From contig JAUCEF010000007.1 of assembly GCA_033558025.1 (NCBI GenBank), positions 6,076,001 to 6,140,000 on the forward strand: a stretch of DNA of 64,000 nt, read 5' to 3'. Source of the DNA: Phytophthora sp. 'mugwort'. Its lineage: Eukaryota; Oomycota; Peronosporomycetes; Peronosporales; Peronosporaceae. Below the pieces are notes generated by a model, which did no database searches, had not been told where the DNA came from, and worked only from the letters and a program-made list of their open reading frames with translations. A program made the translations under genes and the position numbers. Of this stretch, positions 9,199 to 19,784 are shown piece after piece (the first letter of the stretch is position 1; every line of letters begins with the position of its first letter).

Positions 9199-11629
9199 AT
9201 GACCGAGTACGTGGCAATCGTGGACAAGATCTTACCAGGATGGGACGAAGCCATGCCGGATCATCCAGTCGCGAGCACTGATCGATTCTGGGAGGATGAC
9301 GCCGCGGCGACGCACTGTCCGTTGTGCTCTGTCGTCTTCTCGGTGCGTGAACGACGCCACCATTGTCGGTTATGCTTCTCGATCTTCTGTGCAGGCTGCT
9401 GTGGCCAAGTCCTGGAGATCGCGTTGTGTCCTGGTGCCCCACTGCGTCCGCAACGAGTGTGTACGCCGTGTTACCAGGCGGAATATCGTGCTCAGCAGCT
9501 GCGTGAAGCGAGGAGAATGAGTCGTGAAAACCAAGAACTTGAGCAGAGGATTCGTGATGTGCTGACTCTAGCCAAGCAAACGCTGGCTGCCAAGCAGGAG
9601 GAGGAACAGAAGCTGCGCGCACTGGCAATTGATGCCGGCTGCGATGTACTGGCGATGGATGAAGCTATTCAGAAGCAGTACGGCGGCACTCCGATCGGAT
9701 CCGCAGCAGTGGCACTGCCTGCACCACCAGCAGCACACAGATTTACACCGACTCAAACTTCCGTCGAAGCTTCGAATCAACTTGCACTCGCACACCGACA
9801 ACTAACAATGAGCTTCAAGATGACGCAGTGTCGGGCTCATCGAGTACTTGACAAGATGGACGCGACGATTGCAGCGCTGCATGAGGCCCTGGATGCTCAA
9901 CAAGCGTCAAACAACAAATCGCCTTCATCTGAGCCATCCGAGGACAATGGATGGAGCGTGATGATACGACACACGGACAGCTTCCTGACGCGTACCGATC
10001 AAGAGGCACTTCAAACTGTTTCGGATGAGCTTCGCTCTCGGTTATATTCTCAAAGCAGCGACTCAGTTGATAACGCTCTTTCGGCGGACCCAAGCCAAGC
10101 GATGTTGTGGCAGGCTGAATGCCTGAAGGATAATCGGACACGAGCGTTTGTCGCTGAATTGGCTGAAGCCTTGCGAGCAAGGTTAGAGGCATCCTCAGGC
10201 TCGGATACCGAAGACTCGGACGCGAATGAGGCACCTGTGGCTACGACGCGCCCATTGTGGGAGCAGCCCGTACGAACTGACCAACACTCAAGCGTGACGA
10301 CAGCAACTGTGCCAACGTCGATGGAGCTCGAGAAAGCGTATGAGCTCCTTTGTAGTCAGTGCGAAACGGGTCCCGAGTCGGAATGGGATGAACAGATTCG
10401 TCTCGACGTTACTCGCACCTTTGGGATTTCTGCACGACGACAACATCACAAGAGCATCGATTCTACGTCACGCACTGTATGCAATTCAGTTGGGGTAGTT
10501 ATCCCACTGGAGAAGCGGAGAGCTGCGCTTCAGAATGTACTTCGTGCTTGCGCTAGTGTAGACACCGAGGTGGGGTACTGCCAAGGCATGGATCATGTTG
10601 CAGCATTGATGCTTGCCGTGAGTGATTGGAATGAGGCCCGTGCTTTCTGGCTGCTCATCAGTCTACTGGTATCGCCACGATTCCAGCTCGAGAAGTTGTA
10701 TGGGCCGGGACTTCCACATCTCAGTCTGCGATGCTTTCAGGTAAGGTGCTTATGTTATACAGTGAACTGGGAGTAATACTAATTTCGGGGTGTATGATTT
10801 ATTAGTTGGATCGTCTTCTACGAATGTACCTCCGCCCACTATCTGAACATTTCCAGACCATCGCCTTCCCCATCAGCATCGTCGCAACAGGGTATGTACG
10901 AACATTGCGATGCCCCCAATATATTGTTTGCTTATTCGTTTTTTTTTTTCTATGAATGCTTTATTTCTTTTCATCCAGGTGGTTTATGACGCTTTTTACA
11001 AATATGGAGGCACTTTCGTATGCTGTGATGGTGCAGGTGTTCAAGGGGTTTCTTTTCAAGGGATGGAAACAGCTCTTCCAAACTGCGCTCGTTATATTGG
11101 AAGAACTTCAGCGACCAATACTGGCGAGCAGTTTTGACGAGATTCCTCGACTCTTTTACGAAATTCAGGAATATGCGGTGCGTGGTGTATTGGCAGTTAT
11201 TTCTTACGTTTTTTTATCGTAATCCCCACCATCTCTTTGACTTGTGTGTGTCTCGTCGCCCTGGATTTACTAATGCAGCCTCGGCTCATGAACGCTAAAT
11301 ATGTGCTTACCCAATCTGCAAAGTACGAAGTCCCTGACCGCCTTCTCAAGCGCCTGGAAAAGGACTTTGAACTGGAGACCCCGACTACTAAAGCATCAAC
11401 AAGGCAGTCGCTAGTAGCTCGGAGAAGCGAGCTGACGGGTGGAACACACGCCGGCAGCAACCAGCACCCTCAGAAAAGGAGGGCATCATTACCCTCGTCG
11501 TTTCTGCGACCCGAAGAACAGCAAGAACAGCAGATAATGGCCCCACTTAACCGTGATCGCCTTTCCAAGTCTCCCTCTGCCACGAGACAAGCCTCTCCGT
11601 CTCCAATGCAATCCTCAGCCGTTGTGTGA
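9199..11629 (+). CDS. FYVE zinc finger plus TBC domain protein (putative Rab GTPase-activating protein)
   Basis: Exons are 9199-10740, 10806-10891, 10979-11177 and 11279-11629, giving 725 residues. The frame opens upstream to a GTG at 9130, but 9199 is the first ATG. A FYVE finger occupies about residues 27-95: WEDD, CPLC, the basic RRHHCR signature, CAGC and CTPC supply PI3P binding and four zinc-binding pairs. A coiled coil (about 100-160) and a low-complexity linker follow. The TBC domain (about 400-615) keeps both catalytic fingers, IRLDVTR (arginine finger) and GYCQG (glutamine finger), and ends with the typical WFMTLFTN...EALSYAVMVQV block. The expected role is inactivating a Rab on PI3P-positive endosomes. 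The Ser/Arg-rich tail (RRASLP, SKSPS) may be phosphorylated. It converges with the next gene, 98 bp between stops. Confidence 0.88.
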
Positions 11630-11727
11630 GCAAAAAAGGTAACGAATCTATGCCCAGCAAGTACGCTAGTGCGTTGATAATGAATAAATGAACACCTGTA
11701 TCGCACTGATAGTGCTGACTGCGTAGC

Positions 11728-13834
11728 CTAAAGCTTTCGCAGGTTCAAAAAGCCTTGCGCTTGCTCATCCATGTCGTACGAAATAGACACTAGCGCTCTT
11801 GCTGGCAGCGCCAAGAACACTTCCACCGCTAACCCTGCAACATTTCCGGCGCTATGATGAAGCCGCCGAACTGCCGCTTGTCCACACGATGCAGAACACG
11901 TCACCTCATTTGTGTCGGTGGATGAGCAAAGCAGAACGGCTGGTTCACCGTTCACAAGCACTTGAATCGCGGGGGAATAGTTGGTAAAGAACGCCGCCTG
12001 GAGATGATAAAGTCCTGGCAGCTGTAACCTCACCTCATCAGAGCCAAATTGCCACAGAAAAATATCTGCGTTTGTGTTTACCACTTGAGAGCTCCACTGG
12101 ATCGTTTGCTTGGCGCTAGGTCGGCCATCTTTCCAAATCTAAAACACCACAACTCCGTCAGCTTATGACGCTCACGAATACTTCAAACTATGAGTAGTAA
12201 GAAATACTTACATAACGGGCTTGGTAGATCTCGCTACGTAGCTGTCGTGTAATGGCCTGTACCTGTCGATTCATGGTGTCGCATTGCGATTTGGTCGCGA
12301 ACTCGCCTACAGCTACGCCTTCCACTTGCTTCATTGCCTCTTGCAGTCCATTCATTGTTGACTGCGAGTCCAGCAAATCTTTCACATCCGCTATTGTCAT
12401 TTTCTCATCCACAACTCGTTGCAGTGCGCTCAGTTCGTGTTGTATGGACTCAGCAACTGATAAAATATTATGCTGACAGAGCAAATAGTATTGGTTAGCG
12501 TCAAGTAAACTTCACAGCAGGGATAACAGAATGCTGTCCCGTTTTACCACGTTGCGTTTAACCTGCACAAGCTCCAATGCGTCCGCCTTCGACTCATTAA
12601 GCAGTCTCAACCGGTCCACATCATCCATCGAGCTTTCTTGAGATCGCTGTATACTGTCCATCAGTGCACAGGCAACCTCTTCTACTCTAGAGCTGTCTGC
12701 CTTCTCTGCGAGCTGTTTCCATGCATCCACTGCAAATTTCAGGCAACCAGATAGTCAGCATACCTAACGTTACAGAGTGTGTGCAGGAACTCAACAGAGA
12801 AAACGTACTCGCATCCATCTTCCGACTCAGGAGCTTTGTCACTTCACTCTTACAAAGCTTCTTCGCAATCGCCATCATGAACTCCTGCCGGAGCTCAGCG
12901 ACCTGCATTTCTGTCCTAGCCTCTGCTTCTTGAATACTCTGCGAGACACGTGTCAGGTCTTCACGAATAGCGTCCTAAAAGGTTATGCGAGAAAAAAAAA
13001 CGAAATCCGCTCAGTTGCTCCAATTCTACTTCTTGAAACTTCATCATGGGCACATGATGCGCACCACTTGTCTTTCTTGCATTTCTGGAGACGCGTCGGC
13101 TACTTCTTTGACGATGGAGACAATCGCGGCTTCTCTCGTGGCTTCACTCTTTATCAACTTACATTCCAGATCCTCGACCTTCTGGATCATGTCTCGTCGT
13201 AGCTGGACTAATTTGTCTTCATCTGCTATGCTTGTTGACCTGAAATACAATTCTTGGTCCTTAACTTGGAGCTGTGCGCTTTCTACCAGTTGATCGAGCC
13301 TCTCTTCGATCTTGAAATACCGCTGTTCAACGCTCTGCGCAACCTGCAGACATTTGAAAAAAAAAGTAACCAGTCAGTCCTTATTATTCACCTTATAACT
13401 CATCTAGCACGGACCTTATTTACTGCTTCCTCCTGCTGTTGAGCTCTGGTAGCTAAATCCTCTTTCACCGACGTTTGCTGCTGCTCTAAAGTCATAGAAA
13501 ACTGCATCGGATTTCAGTGATACACTGAAAACTCGGTTGCAGAATTCGATTACAGTTGGTCATCTACCTCATTCCGCAGTCTCGCCACCCAGCGCTTCAT
13601 ATCTGCACGAATGCGCTCTTCCAATGCTGTCAAATGATTGGAACTAGCTGCCGCTGACTGGGCGCGCTCCAAATCTTCCACGCGGTGCTGTAGCTTTTGG
13701 ATCAACTGCGTCTGCTCCGTGAGCACACGCGCCACATAGCCAAAAGATTCCGGCAGCACAACTTGAATATTTCGCCACTTGCGCTCGTTCTGCAGACTCG
13801 TTGTAAGCGCGCCAAGACCCTCTTTCCCCGCCAT
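11728..13834 (-). CDS. Seven-exon coiled-coil protein with C-terminal beta-rich domain
   Basis: Exons on the minus strand are 13834-13568, 13501-13415, 13343-13068, 12974-12809, 12729-12563, 12472-12212 and 12138-11728. All borders are GT-AG and all phases agree, giving about 544 residues. Residues 1-400 are dominated by heptad-like helices (for example LIQKLQHRVEDLERAQ, VEQRYFKIEERLDQLVE, ALQRVVDEKM). The last 130 residues change character. IWKDGRPSAKQTIQWSS leads into alternating strands (VRLQLPGLYHLQAAFF, AIQVLVNGEPAVLLCS, LVSISYDMDEQAQGFLNL) resembling a C1q/TNF-like jelly-roll. That comparison rests on pattern only. No signal peptide is seen. An intracellular assembly built on a coiled-coil stalk is likely. 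Confidence 0.75.
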
Positions 13835-14072
13835 ATCTTCAACGTTGTAGATTACTGAACCAAGATTTCAGTTTAGAGCGAGATAATGTGACGCTTCGTG
13901 AAACCGGTACATGATGACTATCCAACTACATCCTCCAACTATAACTCCTGGATTAGAGTTTGCAGGGCAGCGTAACCAGGTTGCCTTACAAGTCTTTTAA
14001 TCTTTTTTGTTTATCGCTCTTATATCGATACAGTTTGGTAGCGACGTGTCATCAACGATTTTGTTAGCAAGC
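13835..14072. other. Promoter-side spacer of the coiled-coil gene
   Basis: About 240 bp of AT-rich DNA lie upstream of the ATG at 13834. I see no further gene. It borders the repeat-rich zone that starts with the hairpin at 14073. Confidence 0.4.
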
Positions 14073-14113
14073 AACACGCTTGGGATACGACGGGGGCGTA
14101 TCCCAAGCGTGTT
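14073..14113. repeat. Perfect 17-bp inverted repeat (hairpin, 7-nt loop)
   Basis: AACACGCTTGGGATACG at 14073-14089 is followed by a 7-nt G-rich loop and its exact reverse complement at 14097-14113. It lies just outside the Harbinger-like remnant. It may be a transposon-end remnant, but I found no second copy. Confidence 0.8.
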
Positions 14114-14229
14114 ACGATGAAAGCACCGCTCAAATCTACGACCGAGCAACACACCGGCTAGATGGAAGGACTCAAGCAGCCAACAGCTATGGCAACGAAC
14201 AGTATAACAACAGACGGTCGACACGTAGA

Positions 14230-16290
14230 CTTCCAGACGCCGAACGCGTGGGCTTCTTGATGGGGATCAAGTCCTCAACACATACACATCGCCCAACACG
14301 AAGGAGGCCTACAGATGTTACATCACGATTCTGCATGGATTCGCGCTTCTCAGCCATCACCAGAAGTGTTTTTTGCATGGATGGGAGCATTGACCTCAAA
14401 ATATTCCTCGCTAGGCATTCAAAGATTTCCTACTCCACAAGATGTAACGAAGGAAAGATCGCTACAGGAGCGCTGTAAAAGACGTGTATTGCCAGAAACG
14501 CGTGCCGATGGAGCACCTATACGATATGAAAACAATGTTCAGAAGGTTGAAGCTGGTGGTGGCAGACGACGACCAAGTGGGGCGGTTGCGCAAGCTAGGC
14601 AAGGAGCCTCTGTCTTTCTCGCTGTACGTTAGCTGGCCGAATGCACGTTCCATTGCGTGACAATGGACTTGCGCATCTATTTTCATTTACACAGTGGAAC
14701 CTCGTATGCCCCTCCAAATCAATGGAGACGCTACACCTTTCACACATGCAGTGGGCCGCCGACAGTGTCGGATGTGTTCTTCACAAACTAAAATAAATCG
14801 AGAAAGTTCTGGGCCAAAAGATCCCCGGCACATTTACGCGGATCATGTGCAGGGTGCTGCTAGGACTCCACCTGGTCTCCAACCCAACTCTAGTTCCGGG
14901 GAGGCTATATGGCTCAAATCAAAATCCAGATTCGGGAAGACGATTGGAAAAACGATAGTTTGGTGTGAACATGAACGCTAACCTCTGCAGCAACGCCGGC
15001 ATTTAGGACGGCATGGACATTGACATGGCAGGGAGACGCTGACAGAGACGACCGCCGCTTCAAATATACTCAGTGATCATGCTCTTCATGCCCGTCAGCA
15101 TAGTGGGAGTGGTGATCTGTTAACTGGATGGGCGATCGCTGCGATGCCCAAGAGATGAAAGGATAACAGTGCGGTCTGACTCCTTCCCCAAGTTGAACGC
15201 ACACCTGAGTCTTTTGACGCTTTGTGCAAGATGTTGGAGCCCATGTATTGTCGAAAGTATGGACTTCTTTGATCAAACCAGCAGTACACATTCGATCACG
15301 GGCTAGCTGTCTTGCTCACATATTATGGCAATAGATGTGGACAAGCCGGTGATGGGATTGGTGAGTGCCGTCTCTTAGATCGGGATTCACGATCCGTGGC
15401 GAGTCGCTACATCTAGAAAATCGAGGATCTTCTGTATGATATGATGGAAAAAGCTATTCATTTTTCAGCTCCGACAGCCGAGGACGAATGGGGTGAACTC
15501 GTTACTGGTTTTGCTGCACGAGGTGGCGATTCCCCGATGTGGCTTGCGTATCTTATGGAACACTAACACGGAGCAAAAGACTGAGAGAGCACCAGGTAAA
15601 CTAGACCCATCTCTTAATGCACACGCTGAAGTACTGGTTAATCTGATAATGGACGCTTTGTTCTATGGCAAAAGTGGTAAACCGGCCTACAACTGCCTGG
15701 CCGCGATTGATTATCGCAAGAAGTTTTGATACCTAGGTGTTTTCAGCGGGGGTAATTCGGGTCAGCCCATGTAGAACCAGTCGGAAGTGCTAGAGGCAAG
15801 AGCCAGAGTCATTTGTCTGCCAGGGGTTAATTGGCTTGGTGACTCCGGGTTCAAGCTTTGGCCATTTCTGATGGTGCTTTGCGAAGAGCGTGGTGGACAG
15901 CGACCAACACGGTAACAACGTCGGTACGCTCTGTGACGTGAAAATTGATGTGTGTCAAAATGCATTTGTCTAATTGTGTCTCCGTTGCTCTCGAGATGTT
16001 TTAGCTACAACGACCATCTCTCTTCCGCCCGCATTCTCGTTGAATGTGTGCTTGGTAAGCGGAAGCTCGCTTCAACGTTCTTCATGGCGTGACAGACCGC
16101 CACACGCATAAACGAAACGCCCGGATGATTTGTGCTGCTGCGGTTATTCACAACCTGCTGATTGACATCGGCGACCATTTCGAGTTCCAATATGTTCGTA
16201 CGGATGAATTACGACGAGAACCGAAAAAAGCAATGAGCGCATACAAACCAACGCTGGGAAATAACGAAACCTGAAATTGACTTAGCGAAA
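14230..16290 (+). pseudogene. Degraded PIF/Harbinger-type transposase
   Basis: Fragments in shifting plus-strand frames look like a DDE nuclease of the Harbinger (HARBI1) family. They include a segment with LHGFALLSHHQKCFLHG near 14325, LYDMKTMFRRLKLVVADDD near 14515, a middle portion around 15070-15340, and a C-terminal part near 16010-16190. That last part reads SSARILVECVLGKRKLAST and then a histidine/hydrophobic helix, as in the end of DDE_Tnp_4 proteins (typically SxARxxVExxFG). Many stops and frameshifts mean it cannot be active. The neighbouring minus-strand Myb-like ORFs support the family call, because PIF/Harbinger elements carry both genes. Confidence 0.5.
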
Positions 16291-16319
16291 ATTAAGAGGA
16301 ACGGATATCTGGATCCTAC

Positions 16320-17571
16320 TTACTCCGGTCGTGGCTGCTGAAGGTGAAGCAGTGTTTGCTTCATGATTTCAGCATTTTGTTGCTGAAAAATTGCAATGCT
16401 CTGCAAGATAGATGCTGTTGTCTGTTGCTGCATTTCGTTGGATAGTTCAAATGAAGCTGTCAGCTTCTCTATAGACTGGACCACTCCCGCTTCTCCGTTG
16501 GATTGAACTGGTTGCTTACGGCTCGATAGGGGTTTCTTCATGCTATCGAACCGTACCGGATACTCACGCTGACAACATCACCTGGCCGGCTCGACCGGTG
16601 TTCGATGGCGTTTTTCTTTTGGCGTCTGATTTAGCCTTATCACGGGCTTCTTTTGGCGAGTCAACGCTGTTTGTTTCTGGCTCCTCCTCCTCTTCCTCGG
16701 GCGTGTCATAGCTGGGGTTATCGGGCGAGCGCGCAATGCCTGATTCAACGATAGCTTTACTAGTACAACCCGGTTTACCAGAAGAAAAAAACGTCGCACA
16801 ACAGTGGCCACAGAGCAGCCAACTCGGTCCCAAGTGCGTCATTATACATAGGTTCCAGGTTCAACGGTTCGCATGTCACATGACACTTAGTGGATCCGCT
16901 GATCGAAGCATGCTGCTGTCATCATCTTCTTGAACGGCCAAGTAGTCTGCCGGCATTTCAGGGAACTGGCGAGGTTGCCAACTGTTTCTGTCGTCATCAG
17001 TGCTCGAGTCGTTTCTAGTACCTCGGTTTCCTGTTGCAAGAGTTGCGAGCGTTTCGCTTTATATGCTAGTCGGATGCGTTTTAGTTTGTTCTTGAACTGC
17101 TTCACCGTCACTTTGACGGGCTTCCCGTTTTCCCACGATTCTTCGGCCAGCGGGCATCGATGAAGTACGGCAATGGTGTCTTCCCACTTGGCACGCATTC
17201 CTTTCGTGTCGATATTCGTGGTGCGGCTACCGAAAGAAGTCGAAGAGCTACCGGGTGCTGAGCTTGTTCAAAAATATTTTGTTCTTGAACCGAGCCTCAA
17301 TCGCAAGCGTCGTCAGCAGAATGGTCCAGCGCATGCTTTTAATGTCATCGTCTTCGTCACCAGCTACAGATATCAAGTCTGTCGCCGTTCTGTTCGATTT
17401 ACTCTTCCTGGGTGCGGGAGATGGGTTTACCACCAGTTGGTTTAGCCGCCGTGAAGTTGCGTTCGGTATTCGAGGTTCTTGAAGAGATGGAAGGGAGGCT
17501 GGGTACTGCTGACTTGGTTTTGTGGGTGGCAGCGCTCCCTCTAGCGGTGCGCTGTCGTTGCTGCGACTCAT
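16320..17571 (-). pseudogene. Myb/SANT-like DNA-binding partner protein of a PIF/Harbinger element (broken)
   Basis: Minus-strand reading starts at 17571 (MSRSNDSAPLEGALPP) with a Pro/Ser-rich leader. It continues into a Myb/SANT-like trihelix: MRWTILLTTLAIEARFKNK, then after a frameshift AKWEDTIAVLHR and VKQFKNKLKRIRLAYKAKR. An acidic linker (TPEEEEEEPETNS, about 16700) and a Gln-rich coiled tail (SNEMQQQTTASILQSIAIF) ending at 16320 complete it. In intact PIF/Harbinger elements this protein carries the transposase to the ends. It is opposite in orientation to the transposase, as often seen. At least two frameshifts separate the parts. Confidence 0.55.
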
Positions 17572-17599
17572 GCTCTTGTTCTCCCCCTTGCAAGCACCG

Positions 17600-19150
17600 G
17601 CTTCATTGACGTGGTTCGCTACGCTAGTAACATCAGCTAGATGCGTCGGCGGCGGCGTTACAAGGATGGGCCTCGGCTTTGCGGCGGACGGTATATAGAT
17701 TGCGACGTCCTCGGCTTGACAAGATCCAGCGTCAGCAAGGGTGCGCCGGGCTCTCTTGCGCGGTTTATCGCCTGGTGATCTGCTTGGTGATACACTCCGT
17801 TTTGTGGAAGCTCACATCAGTGGCGAGCGACGTCTCGTGGTAATTCAAGAGGTGTAGGATCTCTGAGCTCATACCCAGGAGACGATTGAGTGGCGGCGGC
17901 GGCGTCTGGCGGCATGATGCGCGCTGGGGGGGGAGGGGGTCGAAGCAGTACGCGTTCAAGAGTGCGGGCACGTTATAGTGAAAGGAAAGCACCTATCAAA
18001 CAGTTTGTTCTGTTTCAAATGTTTCTGAAAATATAGGTGACTTTAATTTGGACTTCGCGATAACTTATTTACCTACTTTTTGCTATCTGAAAAATGCTGT
18101 CAACGCAAAAATCACCTACTTTTTCATTTGGACATCGCTCTTATCGGCACACGTGCTAATTTATATGTGAAAATAAAAGCTGAAGCACAAACACGCTATG
18201 CTGTTTTAAAACACCTTAAGCGATAGTCTCAACACGTGGACACGTCTGACAGGAATACCAACGCATGTTGAGCTCTTTCACAGCACGCAAAGACTTGCAA
18301 GGCGCTTACTGAGTTGCCGGATGTACTGCTCGACGGAGTTACACAACTCCTGGAGGAAAGATGTGGTAAGCACCACAAACGTGACAAGAGAAAATATGAG
18401 TTCGACGACCCGTGACCTTTTGGAGGAAGCGGGATTATGGCGTGCTCAAAAGACTCCAGATCAAGTAATATCCCAGTCAGATCGGAGTAATATTGGCAAT
18501 CGGATGGGCGCTTCGGGTGCCAGAGAAATTTGTATCTCCGTACCTAGGTGTGCTAAGAGTGTGGCGTATATGGTGGAGTGGCCATTCTGCAGACGAACAT
18601 CCGCCTTTTCGAGTGCTGCAAGCGTCTGACTTCACTAAAGCCAACCGCAAATCTTTTCCGTGTGGAAAGTGATTGATCTGCGGCGATATGCGCAAGCATC
18701 CCTGCAGACGCATCGATGCCGATGTGCAGCAGCAGCCGAGCGGCAACTTGAAGTGCAGAGGACCGTACGCTGTGCACCCAGTTGCTGGCACCCGAGGTAT
18801 CCAGAAGAAGGCCCCAACGGGTGGTCAGGAGGAGCTACTAGGACGCTGGGAAATACAAGAGATCCTAATGAACAGTTTGGATTTAACCTTCGATCTAGCA
18901 CCAGGCCGAGTCTCTATAGACAGATCAAACAATTATTTAGCTACTGCCACGCAGTAAACTCCATGCCTCCGAGCGACACGTACGATGGCCAATCAATATG
19001 ATCCGGTACCCGAAGGCGGTGTGGATTTTTGAACCCAGGCGAGGCCCCACATTGGCGGACAGGCGGGTGAAGAACGCGACACGCTACAGACGCTTACGCG
19101 TGTTATGGTATGCTCGACATCACTGGACTACGCTTCGGATCGAGGTCTAA
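17600..19150. other. Repeat-rich non-coding stretch
   Basis: No gene supported. The 17,600-18,000 part continues the GC-rich Myb-side leader of the Harbinger remnant. 18,000-18,230 is AT-rich, with two CCTACTTTTT-type blocks 40 bp apart. 18,320-19,000 carries overlapping frames on both strands, none with recognisable domains, probably decayed transposon sequence. Confidence 0.4.
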
Positions 19151-19488
19151 AGCGGCGCCACACTCCCGAGCCGCGCGTACTACCAGGCCTACAAGCCCAT
19201 GAGACGACTGGGAGGCTTTGCCCCTCTGAGCCACGACCCACATCTCTCCTACTGAAGTGCCCGGTCAAGCAGTCTCAAGAACTCTAGGTCTAACCGTGCT
19301 TCCAGGCCTACAGCCCATGAGACGGCGCCCAGTAGCCCCCGAGACCACCAGTCCAGTCACAAGCCCTGATATCCCAACCTTCGCGGACAAGCCCCAACCA
19401 TCGTCCGAAAGGTCTGGTCGGCCCGGGGATCGAACCCGGGCCGCTTGCGTCCGACACATGGATGCTTAACCAGCTGAGCTATCTGAGC
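19150..19488 (-). mobile_element. tRNA-derived SINE (head 19,415-19,488, body to about 19,150)
   Basis: On the minus strand the segment begins with a tRNA-like head. It has an A box in TAGCTCAGCTGGTTAAGC, an anticodon arm with loop ATGTGTC, and a B box in GGGTTCGATCCC closed by a perfect 5-bp T stem. The acceptor stem pairs at only 4 of 7 positions, so it is not a working tRNA. It continues for about 260 bp without a terminator. That body contains the motif GTCTCATGGGC(T)TGTAGGCCTGG twice (complements at 19304-19325 and 19182-19207). A tRNA head joined to an unrelated tail is the structure of a SINE transcribed by RNA polymerase III. Confidence 0.55.
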
Positions 19489-19784
19489 TCACTAGAAGTA
19501 GGTGGTTCACCACCACCTGGTTCATCGGGTTATACTTGGTTTTTGCATAGACCCCATCGGTCCTGCAAATGTCCAACTCGGCCCAGAGACGTCTTGAGAC
19601 GTCCACCGATGTCCTCCTCGACACTAAATTGGGTCTTTCAGTGTACCCATTTTCGAGAAAATGGACCTTTTTGGAACCAAAGTTTGGGTCCACATGACCC
19701 AAATCGATCCCAACTAGCCAAGTAGAGTAGCTAAGTAGGTTGCTTACTAGCTTTAAAATCTAATGTATTTTTGTTGACTCAAGA

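Noticed and set aside
9122..9628. 168-codon minus-strand frame opposite the FYVE exon
   Set aside because: Shadow frame; Arg/Pro-rich composition is the complement of the FYVE-coding strand.
14013..18144. ATCGCTCTTAT 11-mer at both sides of the Harbinger region as direct terminal repeats
   Set aside because: Too short, in direct rather than inverted orientation, and not bordered by matching sequence.
19415..19488. Functional tRNA gene on the minus strand
   Set aside because: Acceptor stem pairs at only 4 of 7 positions and the anticodon loop has a pyrimidine at position 37; a SINE head is more likely.
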